From the NCBI GenBank assembly GCA_016717595.1, contig JADKFE010000032.1, forward strand, positions 25,767 to 89,766: a stretch of 64,000 bases of DNA. Direction: 5' to 3'. The notes under the pieces were generated by a model, which saw nothing but the letters and a program-made list of their open reading frames with translations, did not search any database and was not told the DNA's origin. Shown in pieces: positions 1 through 8,034 of this stretch. The stretch is from Deltaproteobacteria bacterium. Its GTDB lineage: Bacteria > Myxococcota_A > UBA796 > CAJQPC01. Numbering within the stretch: position 1 is the stretch's first letter; each line of letters opens with the position of its first letter. The position numbers and the translations under genes are program-made.

Positions 1-76
1 CCCCAACGTCGGAGCGGTCAGCGCCCGCCGTGCAGCCGGTGAGCAGGGCGATGATCACAAAACGTTGGACGCTCAT
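1..76 (-). CDS. Lipoprotein, N-terminal fragment only
   Basis: Reading leftward from ATG at 76-74 gives MSVQRFVIIALLTGCTAGAD and a few more residues before the window edge. A short basic start, a hydrophobic core and a lipobox (LLTGC) indicate a lipid-anchored exported protein. Nothing of the mature domain is visible, so the function is unknown. It is transcribed divergently from the rtcB2 operon, so the 267-bp gap from 77 to 343 must hold its promoter as well as the sigma54 promoter of that operon. Confidence 0.55.
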   Translation of the reverse strand, partial: MSVQRFVIIALLTGCTAGADRSDVG

Positions 77-192
77 CGGTCACCTCGGGCCTCATCAAGG
101 CGCGGCCTGAGCGCTGGGGGTGAAGGCAAAGCTCACCCATCAGAGCATAGCAGCGTTCGTTTGTGATGGCGCTGCACACGGGAGGCGGCGGG

Positions 193-253
193 TGGTGCGT
201 CGTGCATCATTATGGTGAATCATACACCATGCTTGCTGGTGAGCTGCGCACCA
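193..253 (+). promoter_or_regulatory. Three tandem palindromic operators upstream of rtcB2 (candidate RtcR enhancer sites)
   Basis: The pattern TGGTG-N7-CACCA occurs perfectly at 213-229 (extended to ATGGTG/CACCAT at 212-230) and at 237-253, and with one mismatch (TGGTG-N7-CATCA) at 193-209. Centres lie about 108, 88 and 64 bp before the predicted start point near 309. That is where enhancer-binding proteins of sigma54 promoters usually bind. Assignment to RtcR is inference, because no similar palindrome is seen before rtcBA. Confidence 0.5.
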
Positions 254-282
254 CCCCCGCGCCCCAGACCCCCTGTGAGCCC

Positions 283-297
283 CGGCACGCTCCTTGC
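283..297 (+). promoter_or_regulatory. Sigma54 (-24/-12) promoter of the rtcB2-prfH operon
   Basis: The sequence CGGCACGCTCCTTGC fits the TGGCAC-N5-TTGC consensus except for the first base. The GG (284-285) and GC (296-297) pairs are exactly 12 bp apart, predicting transcription from about 309. All 15 bases recur before rtcB at 23,729-23,743. Together with an RtcR gene in the same window this makes a chance match unlikely. Confidence 0.8.
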
Positions 298-343
298 GAA
301 GAGGGCTGGCATCGCCGGGCGGTCTGCCGCCCAGGAGGCCACC

Positions 344-1562
344 ATGTTCACGCCGCTCCCCGACCACACCCGCCTGCTCGGCGGCGCCAAGGTCCACTTC
401 GAGGCTGAAGCCCTCGACCAGCTCGCCACGGTGAGCCGCCTGCCCCGCTGCGTTCGCGCCGTGGGCCTGCCCGACCTGCACCCCGGCCCGGGGATCCCCA
501 TCGGCGCGGCCTTCGCGCTGGACGGTGAGGTGCGCCCGCTGCTCGTCGGCGGTGACGCCGGCTGCGGCGTGCGCCTGTTCGCCGCGCCGCGGGTGAAGGC
601 CAGCGGCGACGCCTTGGAGCGCCGGGTGCGGGAGGCCACCGACGGCCCGGCCTTGCCCGACGTGGATCCCGGCCTCGCCTTACGCGCCGCCTGGAGCCAG
701 GGCCCCCGGGGCCTCGCCACCTTGCCGGGTGTGCCCGAGTCCCTCGCCCGAGCTCGCCGCGGCCTGCCCCGCCGAGCTGGAGTTGAGCCTCCCGCCGCCC
801 CCGGACGACCCCGAGCTGGGCCTCGCCTTGGGCAGCGTCGGCGGCGGCAACCACTTCGTCGAGCTCAGCGAGGTGACGGCGATCTCCGACCGCGCCGCCG
901 CCGAGGCCTTGGGCCTCCGCCGGGGTGGGGCCGTCGTCTTGGCCCACTCCGGCAGCCGGGGCTTAGGCCGCGCGCTCATCGGGCGCTGGGGTGACGTCGT
1001 GCTCACCGCCGAGACCGCCGAACAATACCTCCTGGAGCTGGAGGGCGCGGTGCGCTTCGCCCGCGCCAACCGCCTCGTCTTGGCCTGGCGCCTGCTCAGC
1101 GCCGCGGGCATCGCCCGCCCCGGCCGCTGGACCCACACCTTCGACCTCGTCCACAACGACGTCACCCGGCGAGTCCTCGACGGCCGCGAGGTGTTTCTGC
1201 ACCGCAAAGGCGCGGCCCCCGCCGAGCGGGATCAGCCCACGGTCGTCCTTGGCACCCGGGGCACGGTGAGCGCGGTGATGATGGGCGCCGGGGACGAGGA
1301 GAGCCTGTGCTGCGTGGCGCATGGGGCGGGTCGCCGCCTCAAACGCTCCGACGCCATCGCCCGGTTTAAGGACCGCCACCGCCGCGCCGAGCTGACCCGC
1401 ACCGCGCTCGGCGGCCGCGTCATCTGCGACGACCCTGAGCTGCTCTACGCCGAGCACCCCGACGCCTACAAAGACGTAGACCCCGTCATCGACGCCCTGG
1501 AGGCCGCTGGGGCCGCCCGCCGCGTCGCCACCTTGAGCCCCGTGATCACGGTGAAACGATGA
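344..1562 (+). CDS. rtcB2: RtcB2-type RNA ligase (release-factor-H-coupled), one frameshift
   Basis: Manganese- and GTP-dependent RNA ligase of the RtcB family, in the branch encoded next to PrfH. Such pairs are known to rescue and re-ligate ribosomes cut in the decoding centre of 16S rRNA. Visible motifs are LPDLHPGPGIPIG (about residues 42-54, the MPDVHLGKG counterpart), GGDAGCGV (69-76, metal Asp/Cys), GSVGGGNHFVEL, AHSGSRGLG and AHGAGR, whose His should carry the guanylate. The ATG at 344 follows a strong AGGAGG. Frame is lost somewhere around 730-760 in a C/G-rich stretch; both halves are well conserved, so a sequencing error is likely. The stop overlaps the prfH start as ATGA. Confidence 0.85.
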
Positions 1563-2212
1563 GCGCCAACCCAAACCCCCGCTGGTCCCTGATCGTGAGC
1601 GCCGGAGACGGCCCCGAGGAGGTCCGCGCCTTCGTCGCCAAGCTCGCCGAGGTGGTCGCTGAGGCCGCCCAGACCACAGGCCTCGCCGTCGTTCACACCC
1701 GGATCGAGGGCGACCCCGCCCGCCCCCGCTCCGTCACCTTCACCCTGACCGGAGACGCCCCCACGGCGCTCGGCGGCTGGTGCGGCACCCACCTCCTGAT
1801 CCATTCGGCGCGTGGCCCCCGGGCCCGCCGCCGCTGGTTCGCCGGGGTGAGCCTGAGCCCGGCGCCGCCCGCCGCGCCGCAGGAGCTTCGCCCCGAGGAG
1901 GTGACCTTCACCGCGAGCCGCGCCGGCGGCCCCGGCGGCCAACACGTCAACAAGACCGCGAGCGCCGTGCGGGCGGTCCACACCCCGAGCGGCCTCCAGG
2001 TTCGCGCGAGCGCCTCCCGCCGCCAGAAGGACAACCGCCGCGAGGCCCTCGCCCGCCTGAGCGCGCTTCGGCGTGAGGACCACCAGACCCAGACCCAGAC
2101 CACCCAAGCCCAGGCCCGCCTGGGCCACCACCAGCTCATCCGAGGGGCCCCCGTTCGTTCGTGGACCCTCGACCCCCACGGTGAGCTGCGCGGAGGATCC
2201 GCCGATGCGTGA
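1559..2212 (+). CDS. prfH: Peptide chain release factor H
   Basis: A 217-residue RF1/RF2 relative containing the catalytic GGQ loop (AGGPGGQHVNKTAS, Gln at about 128) but lacking the codon-recognition domains of full release factors. This is the known PrfH form. It releases peptide from ribosomes that have lost a functional decoding centre, so that RtcB2 can reseal the cut. The N-terminal 110 residues form the short PrfH-specific domain. It overlaps rtcB2 by four bases and the next gene by eight, so the three are translationally coupled in one sigma54-driven operon. Confidence 0.9.
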   Translation: MSANPNPRWSLIVSAGDGPEEVRAFVAKLAEVVAEAAQTTGLAVVHTRIEGDPARPRSVTFTLTGDAPTALGGWCGTHLLIHSARGPRARRRWFAGVSLSPAPPAAPQELRPEEVTFTASRAGGPGGQHVNKTASAVRAVHTPSGLQVRASASRRQKDNRREALARLSALRREDHQTQTQTTQAQARLGHHQLIRGAPVRSWTLDPHGELRGGSADA

Positions 2213-2660
2213 CGACATGGACCGGGTGCTCATCGAGCGCCCCCGCTACAACTCCCACCGCCGCCACCCCCAGCGCCGCCGCCAGCGCCGGTTTGACGAG
2301 GACAGCCCGCGCATGGTCCCGGTGAGCCGCCGCGGCGGCGACCGCTATTTGAGCGACCTGCTCGGCCCCCTGCGCCGCTTCTTGGTGACCCGCTGCGGGT
2401 CGCGCTGGGACGCGGTACACAGCGAGCTTCGCGCCGTGCTAAAGCCGCGCTCTACCCTGCACCTTCACGTCTTGGAGCACCTGGAGCGTATGGTCTACAC
2501 CGACGTGGTGATGATCGACGGCGCGCCTTGGTCCCAGTCCTGGGGCTGCCCGCGGCCGCTCACGGACTACAACCACCACACCTTTTTTGTAGACCCTCGG
2601 GACGGTCTGCTGCGCCTCGCCCCGGCCTTGAAGCGGAAGAAGGCGAAGAAGAAGGGTTGA
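2205..2660 (+). CDS. Uncharacterised basic protein, third gene of the rtcB2-prfH operon
   Basis: A 151-residue protein with a very basic N-terminus (RRHPQRRRQRR) and a basic tail (LKRKKAKKK). Its middle reads LLGPLRRFLVTRCGSRWDAV, followed by LHVLEHLERMV and a C-terminal part with NHHTFFVDPRDGLLRL. The sequence pattern resembles uncharacterised proteins I recall from other bacterial phyla, but I cannot name a family. The ATG at 2205 has a GGAGGA ribosome site inside prfH and overlaps it by eight bases. Charge and operon suggest rRNA or ribosome binding in the repair pathway; this is inference. Converges with the next leftward gene. Confidence 0.7.
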   Translation: MRDDMDRVLIERPRYNSHRRHPQRRRQRRFDEDSPRMVPVSRRGGDRYLSDLLGPLRRFLVTRCGSRWDAVHSELRAVLKPRSTLHLHVLEHLERMVYTDVVMIDGAPWSQSWGCPRPLTDYNHHTFFVDPRDGLLRLAPALKRKKAKKKG

Positions 2661-2670
2661 TTGGTCAACC
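2655..2670. terminator. Short hairpin between convergent genes
   Basis: GGTTGA-TTGG-TCAACC forms a 6-bp stem with a 4-base loop, spanning the stop of the rtcB2 operon's last gene and lying 7 bp from the end of the convergent lipoprotein gene. No T-run follows, so terminator function is only suggested by position. Confidence 0.3.
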
Positions 2671-2677
2671 AACCCAC

Positions 2678-4237
2678 TCAGCCGCAGCTCCAGTACAACA
2701 CGTCGGCGCGGACCTCGGCGTTGCCGGTGACCTCGATCTCGAGGCGGCCCTCTCCGCCCTTCGAGATGAAGGCGCCGCTTGAGATCTCAAGCCAGGCCCG
2801 GAACGTGCTGTAGTCGGTGAAGGGGGAGGCGATGTCGGCGACGGTGAGCTCTTGGCTAAAGCGCCGCTCGCCGCCCTGCTCTACATAGGCCCGCGCCGCG
2901 ACCTTCTCCGTGTCATCACCAGCGCCTCGCACCAGCAACAGCCACTCCACGGGCTCTCCGGCGGGGCAGTCGGGCAGGCCGTCCACGATCACGAGGGTGC
3001 CTGGGCCCTCCTCGGCGATGGACTGCCGCACGGCGCTCCCGCTGGCGTCGGGCTGGTCGGCGCCGCGCACCCGCGTCTCGCCCACCCAGGCGTCGTCGTC
3101 ATAGGCCTCTAGCTCAAGGCTGGTGACCTGCGCGCCCTCAAAGGTCCGCAACGTCACCCACGCCGCCCCCGGCGCGGGCCCCCGGTGCAAGAAGCTGTGG
3201 GCGAGGGTGCCCATGTCCAGGCTGATCCACTTCCCGTCGGGCAAGGCGGCGCGCATGGCCTCCTCGACGCCCTCATGCTGAATCGGCGTCGAGAGGTGGT
3301 CGCCGCTGGACCAGAGGTGGACGACGGGGCCGCTGAGCTGCCCGGCCTCAAGCATCGGGACGAGGCTGCGCTGCAGGTAACGCTCGTGCTGGGGGCTCTC
3401 CGTCGGGCTCGCCGTGTCACCCTCGGCGGTCGGCAAGCCGCCGAAGACGTGTGTGCCCCAGCCTTGGCGGATCTTCAGGGAGAGGGGGCTGCAGTCCTCC
3501 TCACTAAAGAAGCACACCTCGTCTGAGGCGCCGCTGTCGACGGCGAGCCCAGCGAACTCGCCGCTCGTGGCCAGCTCCACAGCGCCGGGGACGCCCAGGC
3601 TCGTCCCGGCGATGAAGCGGGCGCCGGGCTCCCAGGGGAGCTGGGGGCTCTGCCCAAGGGCGATCGCCGCCCGGGCCAGCACCGCGCCGTGGTGGCTCGT
3701 GTCGACGGGGTCATCCGCGCCTTCACCGGCCCAGCCGTCGCAGACCGAGTTCTCGGGGAGCACCAGCACCCAGCCGCGCATCGCCGCCAGGGGCAGCAGG
3801 GGGGTTGACTCCAGGGCGTTCTTCATCGCGCTCTGGGCGTACTCATCGCCGCAGTACTCAAGGATCCCGTAGGGCAGCTCTTCGTCGTTGTCGAGGCTGC
3901 CGCCGTGCAGCCACAAGAGCGTGGGCCTCGGCGGGCCCGGCGGGGCGTCGATGGGCCCAAAGAGGTGAACCCGAGGGGAGGCGCCGTCTTTGGAGAGCAG
4001 GGGCGGATCGAGGGTCTGGCCCAGCTCCCAGGTGGTCAAGGAGTAGTCTGCCCAGGCGGGGTCTTCGAGGGTCTCGACCTGGATCGCGCCGAGGGTTGGA
4101 TCATCAAAGGGGCCAGAGTCCTCGGAGGGGGCGTCACCCGCGCAGCCCAAGACGAGGCTGAGCGTGATCCCCAACGGGGCGCAAAGGACCAGGAGCGGGC
4201 CAGAGGGTGAGGACACGGGGGCTCGCGAGCGGGGCAA
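2678..4237 (-). CDS. Alpha/beta-hydrolase (esterase-like) lipoprotein
   Basis: 519 residues. The N-terminus is long but contains a hydrophobic stretch ending in a lipobox (LVLGC), so the protein is probably tethered to a membrane. The hydrolase fold shows an HGG oxyanion motif (LLWLHGGS, about residue 110), a nucleophile elbow G-T-S-L-G, a candidate acid in LWSSGDHLS and a candidate His in LAHSFLHRG. About 170 residues follow as a beta-rich C-terminal domain of unknown role, ending in DVLYWSCG. Similar to feruloyl-esterase/PHB-depolymerase-like secreted hydrolases; substrate cannot be told. Confidence 0.6.
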   Translation of the reverse strand: MPRSRAPVSSPSGPLLVLCAPLGITLSLVLGCAGDAPSEDSGPFDDPTLGAIQVETLEDPAWADYSLTTWELGQTLDPPLLSKDGASPRVHLFGPIDAPPGPPRPTLLWLHGGSLDNDEELPYGILEYCGDEYAQSAMKNALESTPLLPLAAMRGWVLVLPENSVCDGWAGEGADDPVDTSHHGAVLARAAIALGQSPQLPWEPGARFIAGTSLGVPGAVELATSGEFAGLAVDSGASDEVCFFSEEDCSPLSLKIRQGWGTHVFGGLPTAEGDTASPTESPQHERYLQRSLVPMLEAGQLSGPVVHLWSSGDHLSTPIQHEGVEEAMRAALPDGKWISLDMGTLAHSFLHRGPAPGAAWVTLRTFEGAQVTSLELEAYDDDAWVGETRVRGADQPDASGSAVRQSIAEEGPGTLVIVDGLPDCPAGEPVEWLLLVRGAGDDTEKVAARAYVEQGGERRFSQELTVADIASPFTDYSTFRAWLEISSGAFISKGGEGRLEIEVTGNAEVRADVLYWSCG

Positions 4238-4312
4238 CGTAGCGTAGCGTATCTTGGGTGGGGACGGCGTGGCCCCTTGTGGTCTTTGCGTGGTGTCGGT
4301 AGCCTTCGCCGT

Positions 4313-5230
4313 ATGGGCGCGCTCCGAAACCCCAAGACCTTCCTCACGATCACCTTGCCGGTGCGGTCGGTGGTGGGTCGTGGGCCGTCTTCAGCGCTGC
4401 CGCTCCTCGACCGCCGCACCTCCTCCGAGCACGCCACGGTGTTCTGGGCGAGCGGCCGCTGGCGTGTGCGTGACCTCGCCAGCCGCAACGGCACCTGGCT
4501 CAACGGTCGCCGCGTCGAGCCCGGCGTCGATCACGAGCTGGTCTGCGGCGTCGTGTTGTGGTTTGGGGATCGTGACAACCCCTGGGTCTTGGAGGACGAC
4601 ACGCCGCCGATCGCCAGCGCGCGTGGCCTCACCGACGGGGCGCTCGTGTTCGCCGTGGCCGACGTGCTCAGCCTGCCCTCGGCGGCGGAGCCCCTCGCCA
4701 CGGTGCTCTACCAGGGGCGCGGCCGCTGGATCTTGGAGGACGAGCACGGCGAGCAGGCCGTCCACGACCACCAAGAGCTCAAGATCGGCGACCGCGTCTG
4801 GCGCCTGCACCTGCCCGAGCCCCGCGACACCACCCTCACCAGCGAGCACGACCCCGGCGACCCCTCAGAGCCCAGCCTGCGCGTTTACTTTTTGGTGAGC
4901 CGCGACGAAGAGAGCGTGTCGTTGACCGTGGTCACCCCCGCCGGGGAGCACCGCTGGGAGCCGCGGGCGCCGCATTATCTCCTGCTCACCCTCGCCCGAC
5001 AGCGCCTCGCCGAGACCCAGCTCGCCGAGCACGAGCGCGGCTGGCTCGACGTGGACCGCCTCGCCCGGATGCTCAACCTCAACCGCAAGACCGTGAACGT
5101 CTACATCTGCCGCCTGCGCGCCCAGCTCGCCGACGCCGGAGTGCCCGGTGGCGCCACCTTGATCCAACGTCGGCTCCTGAGCCAGCAGATTCGGATCGGG
5201 GTGGGGCTGTTGGAGATCCTGCACGGCTGA
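4313..5230 (+). CDS. FHA-domain protein with C-terminal DNA-binding-like domain
   Basis: 305 residues from ATG at 4313. The N-terminal FHA core is clear: VVGRG, RRTSSEHATV and LASRNGTWLNGRRV, i.e. the G-R, S-x-x-H and N-G-T residues that bind phosphothreonine. A second, divergent FHA-like segment may follow around residues 110-170. The last 120 residues (LLLTLARQRL, RMLNLNRKTVNVYICRLRAQL) look like a winged-helix of the response-regulator type. It is probably a phospho-threonine-reading transcription factor acting downstream of Ser/Thr kinases such as the one at 50.3-52.3 kb. Targets unknown. Confidence 0.75.
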   Translation: MGALRNPKTFLTITLPVRSVVGRGPSSALPLLDRRTSSEHATVFWASGRWRVRDLASRNGTWLNGRRVEPGVDHELVCGVVLWFGDRDNPWVLEDDTPPIASARGLTDGALVFAVADVLSLPSAAEPLATVLYQGRGRWILEDEHGEQAVHDHQELKIGDRVWRLHLPEPRDTTLTSEHDPGDPSEPSLRVYFLVSRDEESVSLTVVTPAGEHRWEPRAPHYLLLTLARQRLAETQLAEHERGWLDVDRLARMLNLNRKTVNVYICRLRAQLADAGVPGGATLIQRRLLSQQIRIGVGLLEILHG

Positions 5231-5412
5231 GTCACCGCGCTCCACGGGATCCTCGCCCTGGATCATGCGTGTCCTCTCAGCGTGTGCGCTCAAAATGAAA
5301 GCCTGGGGTGAGCACGACGACACCTTGAAGTCATGCACAAAAACGCCGCCTGGACTAAAGTGTCGGTCCGCGGCGCTGTGGCGTCGGGGACGACTCTTGT
5401 GAGGGCGCCGAG

Positions 5413-5838
5413 ATGAGCGATGTTTACCCCAAGATCGCCGAGCGGATTCGGTCGCTGCGGAAACGCGCCGGGCTCACCCAGGCCCAGCTCGGCGAGCGGT
5501 CGGGCGGGATCAACGCGCAGGAGATCAGCCGCTTTGAGAGCTGCAGCCGCGTCCCCAGCATCGAGACCTTGGCCCGGGTCGCCAGCGGCCTCGGCGTCAC
5601 CTTGGCCGAGCTGACCGCCATCGGCGAAGACGAGACGAACGCTGAGGCCGAGCGGGTGCGCGCGCTCCTCAACGGCGAGTCTTCAGCCACTCTGCGCCTC
5701 GTCGGCGACCTCATCGAGCTGCTCAAGCGCCACCCCAACGCGGCGCCGCGGCCCCGCGGTGAGCTGGGGGTTGTTGACGGCCTCGCCATTGGTGATTCCG
5801 CCAATAGGATCGACGAGCTGGATCTCCCTGAATCCTGA
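5413..5838 (+). CDS. XRE-family transcriptional regulator
   Basis: 141 residues. Residues 8-65 are a textbook Cro/C1-type helix-turn-helix (IRSLRKRAGLTQAQLGERSG, then ISRFESCSRVPSIETLARVASGLGVTLAEL). The C-terminal 70 residues are helical then acidic, without a recognisable sensor. A ribosome site (GAGGGCG) precedes ATG 5413. A second XRE gene follows 100 bp downstream in the same direction. Target genes unknown. Confidence 0.85.
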   Translation: MSDVYPKIAERIRSLRKRAGLTQAQLGERSGGINAQEISRFESCSRVPSIETLARVASGLGVTLAELTAIGEDETNAEAERVRALLNGESSATLRLVGDLIELLKRHPNAAPRPRGELGVVDGLAIGDSANRIDELDLPES

Positions 5839-5873
5839 GCAGCGACGAAGTCTCTCAGGGGAGAGATTCGCGG

Positions 5874-5900
5874 TTGCGCGCTTATCCATGTGGATATACA
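5874..5900 (+). promoter_or_regulatory. Possible promoter with palindromic operator before second XRE gene
   Basis: TTGCGC (5874-5879) and TATACA (5895-5900) could serve as -35/-10 with a short 15-bp spacer. The perfect palindrome ATCCA-TG-TGGAT (5884-5895) lies in that spacer, where a repressor would block polymerase. This suggests autoregulation by one of the flanking XRE proteins. Both boxes are weak. Confidence 0.25.
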
Positions 5901-5939
5901 TCCTTCACCTCGGCACCACGCCGAGACGAAGGAGGCCCG

Positions 5940-6263
5940 ATGCAACGCGCCGCGCTCAGCTCGCTCCTCGGGGAGCACATTCAGGCGCTTCGCCACGACG
6001 ACGCGCTCACCCAGGCCGCCTTGGGGCGCCGCTGTGCCATGAGCGCCGCGGAGATCTGCCGCTACGAGCTTGGCCAACGATCCCCGCACCTGCTCCAGCT
6101 CAAACGACTCGCCCAGGCCCTCTCGGTGCCGATGTGGTTCTTGGTGCTCAGCCCCGAGCCCCTCTTTGAGCTTCTCCGCGCCCTGCGTCGCCTGCCTCGG
6201 GCGCGTCGTCAGGAGGTCACCCGGCGTCTGCTCACCGCCCTCGACGCGCCGCCTGCGGGCTGA
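5940..6263 (+). CDS. Small XRE-family regulator
   Basis: 107 residues from ATG 5940, chosen because GAAGGAGG lies six bases upstream. Residues 8-65 are a helix-turn-helix of the Cro/C1 type (IQALRHDDALTQAALGRRCAMSA, ICRYELGQRSPHLLQLKRLAQAL). The helical tail is rich in Arg (LRALRRLPRARRQEV). A paralogue-like neighbour lies just upstream, so the two may cross-regulate. Confidence 0.8.
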   Translation: MQRAALSSLLGEHIQALRHDDALTQAALGRRCAMSAAEICRYELGQRSPHLLQLKRLAQALSVPMWFLVLSPEPLFELLRALRRLPRARRQEVTRRLLTALDAPPAG

Positions 6264-6301
6264 AGCTCGCCACGGAGGCGATCTCGCGGTAACCTGAAGG
6301 T

Positions 6302-7165
6302 GTGATCAGCGCTTTCTGGCTCATCGTCGTGTCCATCGCCCTCGCCCAAGAGGACACGGGCGGGATTTATGACGACGTGGCCCCCGTGGATGAAGAAGAC
6401 GCGGCTCGGGTAGGCGATGAGCCCGACGTCGAGCGCATCGTGGGCCGGGAGACCCCGTCGATGGAGGTGCTCATCCTCGGCGAACGCCGGGCCGAGGTCG
6501 CCCGCGAAGAGGTCGAGAACCAGCTCGCCGCGGCGGGCTACGAAGACGGCGTGCGGCGAGGGGACAAGGTCATCTACCGGCACCCCGTGCACTGGAAGCC
6601 CCGGGTGGTGATCTACGACGAGGGCTTCATGGTCCTGCGCCGCCAGCCCCCGCGGGTGCGCGCCCCGGCCATCGGTAACAGCCCCACGAACGACATCCCC
6701 ATCGCGAAGTGGTGGCCCTGCCTCATCATCCCGACCTTGTGTGTGCAGGCCGGGGGCCTCGTCGTCTCCCCGGCGCGTTTTGAGCGCCAGAAGGAGCTGG
6801 TCGTCGAGGCCACTGAAGAGCCCATGCGCACCTGGACCGACGCCATCTCCGATGAGTCCCTCGCCGAGCGCCTCGGCGGCGAGATCCCCGCGCTGTTGCA
6901 GAGCATCTGGTACGACGGCTTCGACCCCCGCTCGGGCCAGGCCTTGCCGAGCTTCGACGCCCGCCGGGCGGCGATCCTCGAGTTCTGGATGAGCCGCGCC
7001 GACAACCGCTACGGCGACGCCGTGCGTGAGGTCGTCGAGCTGTTCATGGCCTACGAGGTGCAGACCTCGCCCTACCCCTACAGCGAAGACGAGATCCGCC
7101 AAGCGAACGAGCGCCGCACCTGCAACCGCACGCTCAGCTTGCCGCCGCCAGAGCAGACCCTCTGA
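6302..7165 (+). CDS. Secreted protein of unknown function
   Basis: 287 residues starting with GTG 6302. MISAFWLIVVSIALAQEDTG is a signal peptide with a likely cut after ALA. The mature part begins acidic (YDDVAPVDEEDAARV), has a basic middle (KVIYRHPVHWKPRVVIYDEG) and a hydrophobic patch with two Cys (WWPCLIIPTLCVQAGG) that could be a membrane hairpin or buried strand. I recognise no domain. It stands alone between the XRE pair and the convergent ASCH gene. Confidence 0.55.
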   Translation: MISAFWLIVVSIALAQEDTGGIYDDVAPVDEEDAARVGDEPDVERIVGRETPSMEVLILGERRAEVAREEVENQLAAAGYEDGVRRGDKVIYRHPVHWKPRVVIYDEGFMVLRRQPPRVRAPAIGNSPTNDIPIAKWWPCLIIPTLCVQAGGLVVSPARFERQKELVVEATEEPMRTWTDAISDESLAERLGGEIPALLQSIWYDGFDPRSGQALPSFDARRAAILEFWMSRADNRYGDAVREVVELFMAYEVQTSPYPYSEDEIRQANERRTCNRTLSLPPPEQTL

Positions 7166-7185
7166 GCTTGTGCCGGGCGTCTCGG

Positions 7186-7581
7186 CTACTTCCGCCGCGT
7201 CTCGCGCACCCGCAAGGCCATCACGCCGCGCTGGCGCTCCTCGGACTCTTCCCAGCTATCCGTGGCGCGGATGAGGGAGATGGCGCGCTCTTCAGTGTCG
7301 GCCTCGGGGACGACGTTCCGCCAGCCCTCCGCCGTGGCGAGAGACTCCAGGTCGGGGTAACGCCGAACCGTGCCGACGGTGATCGAGCCATAGCTGCCGA
7401 ACTCCAGCCGATCTCCTGAAGAGATCATGCTGTATTCGTCATTGGCGATGACGGTGTAGACCGTCTTGAGCCCACGCTCCATGCTCTCAAAAGCTTGGAT
7501 GTGGAGGGTGGCGTCGAACGTGGCCAAATCGATTCCTTCAGCGCGTTGCGAATTCAGGCTTGTTCCGGGTTCAGTCCACAC
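7186..7581 (-). CDS. ASCH-domain protein
   Basis: 131 residues at most; the start is uncertain and a later one is possible. The core (MISSGDRLEFGSYGSITVGTV, RRYPDLESLATAEGWRNVVPEA, then EERAISLIR) has the layout of ASCH domains, a PUA-like fold that binds RNA or removes modifications from cytidine derivatives (E. coli YqfB is an example). Whether this one is an amidohydrolase or a binding protein cannot be told. It runs leftward downstream of the HIT gene. Confidence 0.6.
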   Translation of the reverse strand: MWTEPGTSLNSQRAEGIDLATFDATLHIQAFESMERGLKTVYTVIANDEYSMISSGDRLEFGSYGSITVGTVRRYPDLESLATAEGWRNVVPEADTEERAISLIRATDSWEESEERQRGVMALRVRETRRK

Positions 7582-7642
7582 TTAGCACGCGACGCGCCCG
7601 CGCGCCCAGCCTCGGCCCGCAGGCGAGGCGTCGTGGTGTGGC

Positions 7643-7981
7643 TCAGCCCGGGGGCCAGCCCAGCGGACGACCCGCCAGGAGGTGACAATGCAGTTGGTGG
7701 ACGGACTGCCCCGCGTCTTCACCGTTGTTGAGAACGAGGCGATAGCCCGACTCCGCGACGCCCAGGCGGCGCGCGACTTCAGCGGCGGCGAGCAGCACCC
7801 GCCCGAGGAGCTCCCCATGCTCGGCCCCCGCGGCGGCGACGTTCACCAGGGCCAGGCGCGGCACGATGAGCACATGCACCGGCGCCTGAGGCGCCACATC
7901 ACGAAAAGCGACGCAGTGGTCGTCTTCGTACACGATGTCGGCGGGGATCTCCCGCCGGATGATCCTCTCGAAGATCGTCAT
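7643..7981 (-). CDS. HIT-family (HINT-like) nucleotide hydrolase
   Basis: 112 residues, the normal size for a Hint-type purine nucleoside phosphoramidase. It begins TIFERIIRREIPADIVYEDD, carries the conserved LVLNNGEDAGQSVHQLHCHLL and ends LGWPPG. The histidine triad H-x-L-H-x-H is intact. Cytoplasmic; it hydrolyses AMP-linked amides such as lysyl-adenylate. A single-gene unit between the ASCH gene and the anti-sigma operon. Confidence 0.9.
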   Translation of the reverse strand: MTIFERIIRREIPADIVYEDDHCVAFRDVAPQAPVHVLIVPRLALVNVAAAGAEHGELLGRVLLAAAEVARRLGVAESGYRLVLNNGEDAGQSVHQLHCHLLAGRPLGWPPG

Positions 7982-8034
7982 GGGGGCCTCAAGAAGCAGG
8001 GGCCCTCCCCACTAACCGCTTTGCGACGTGGCGG

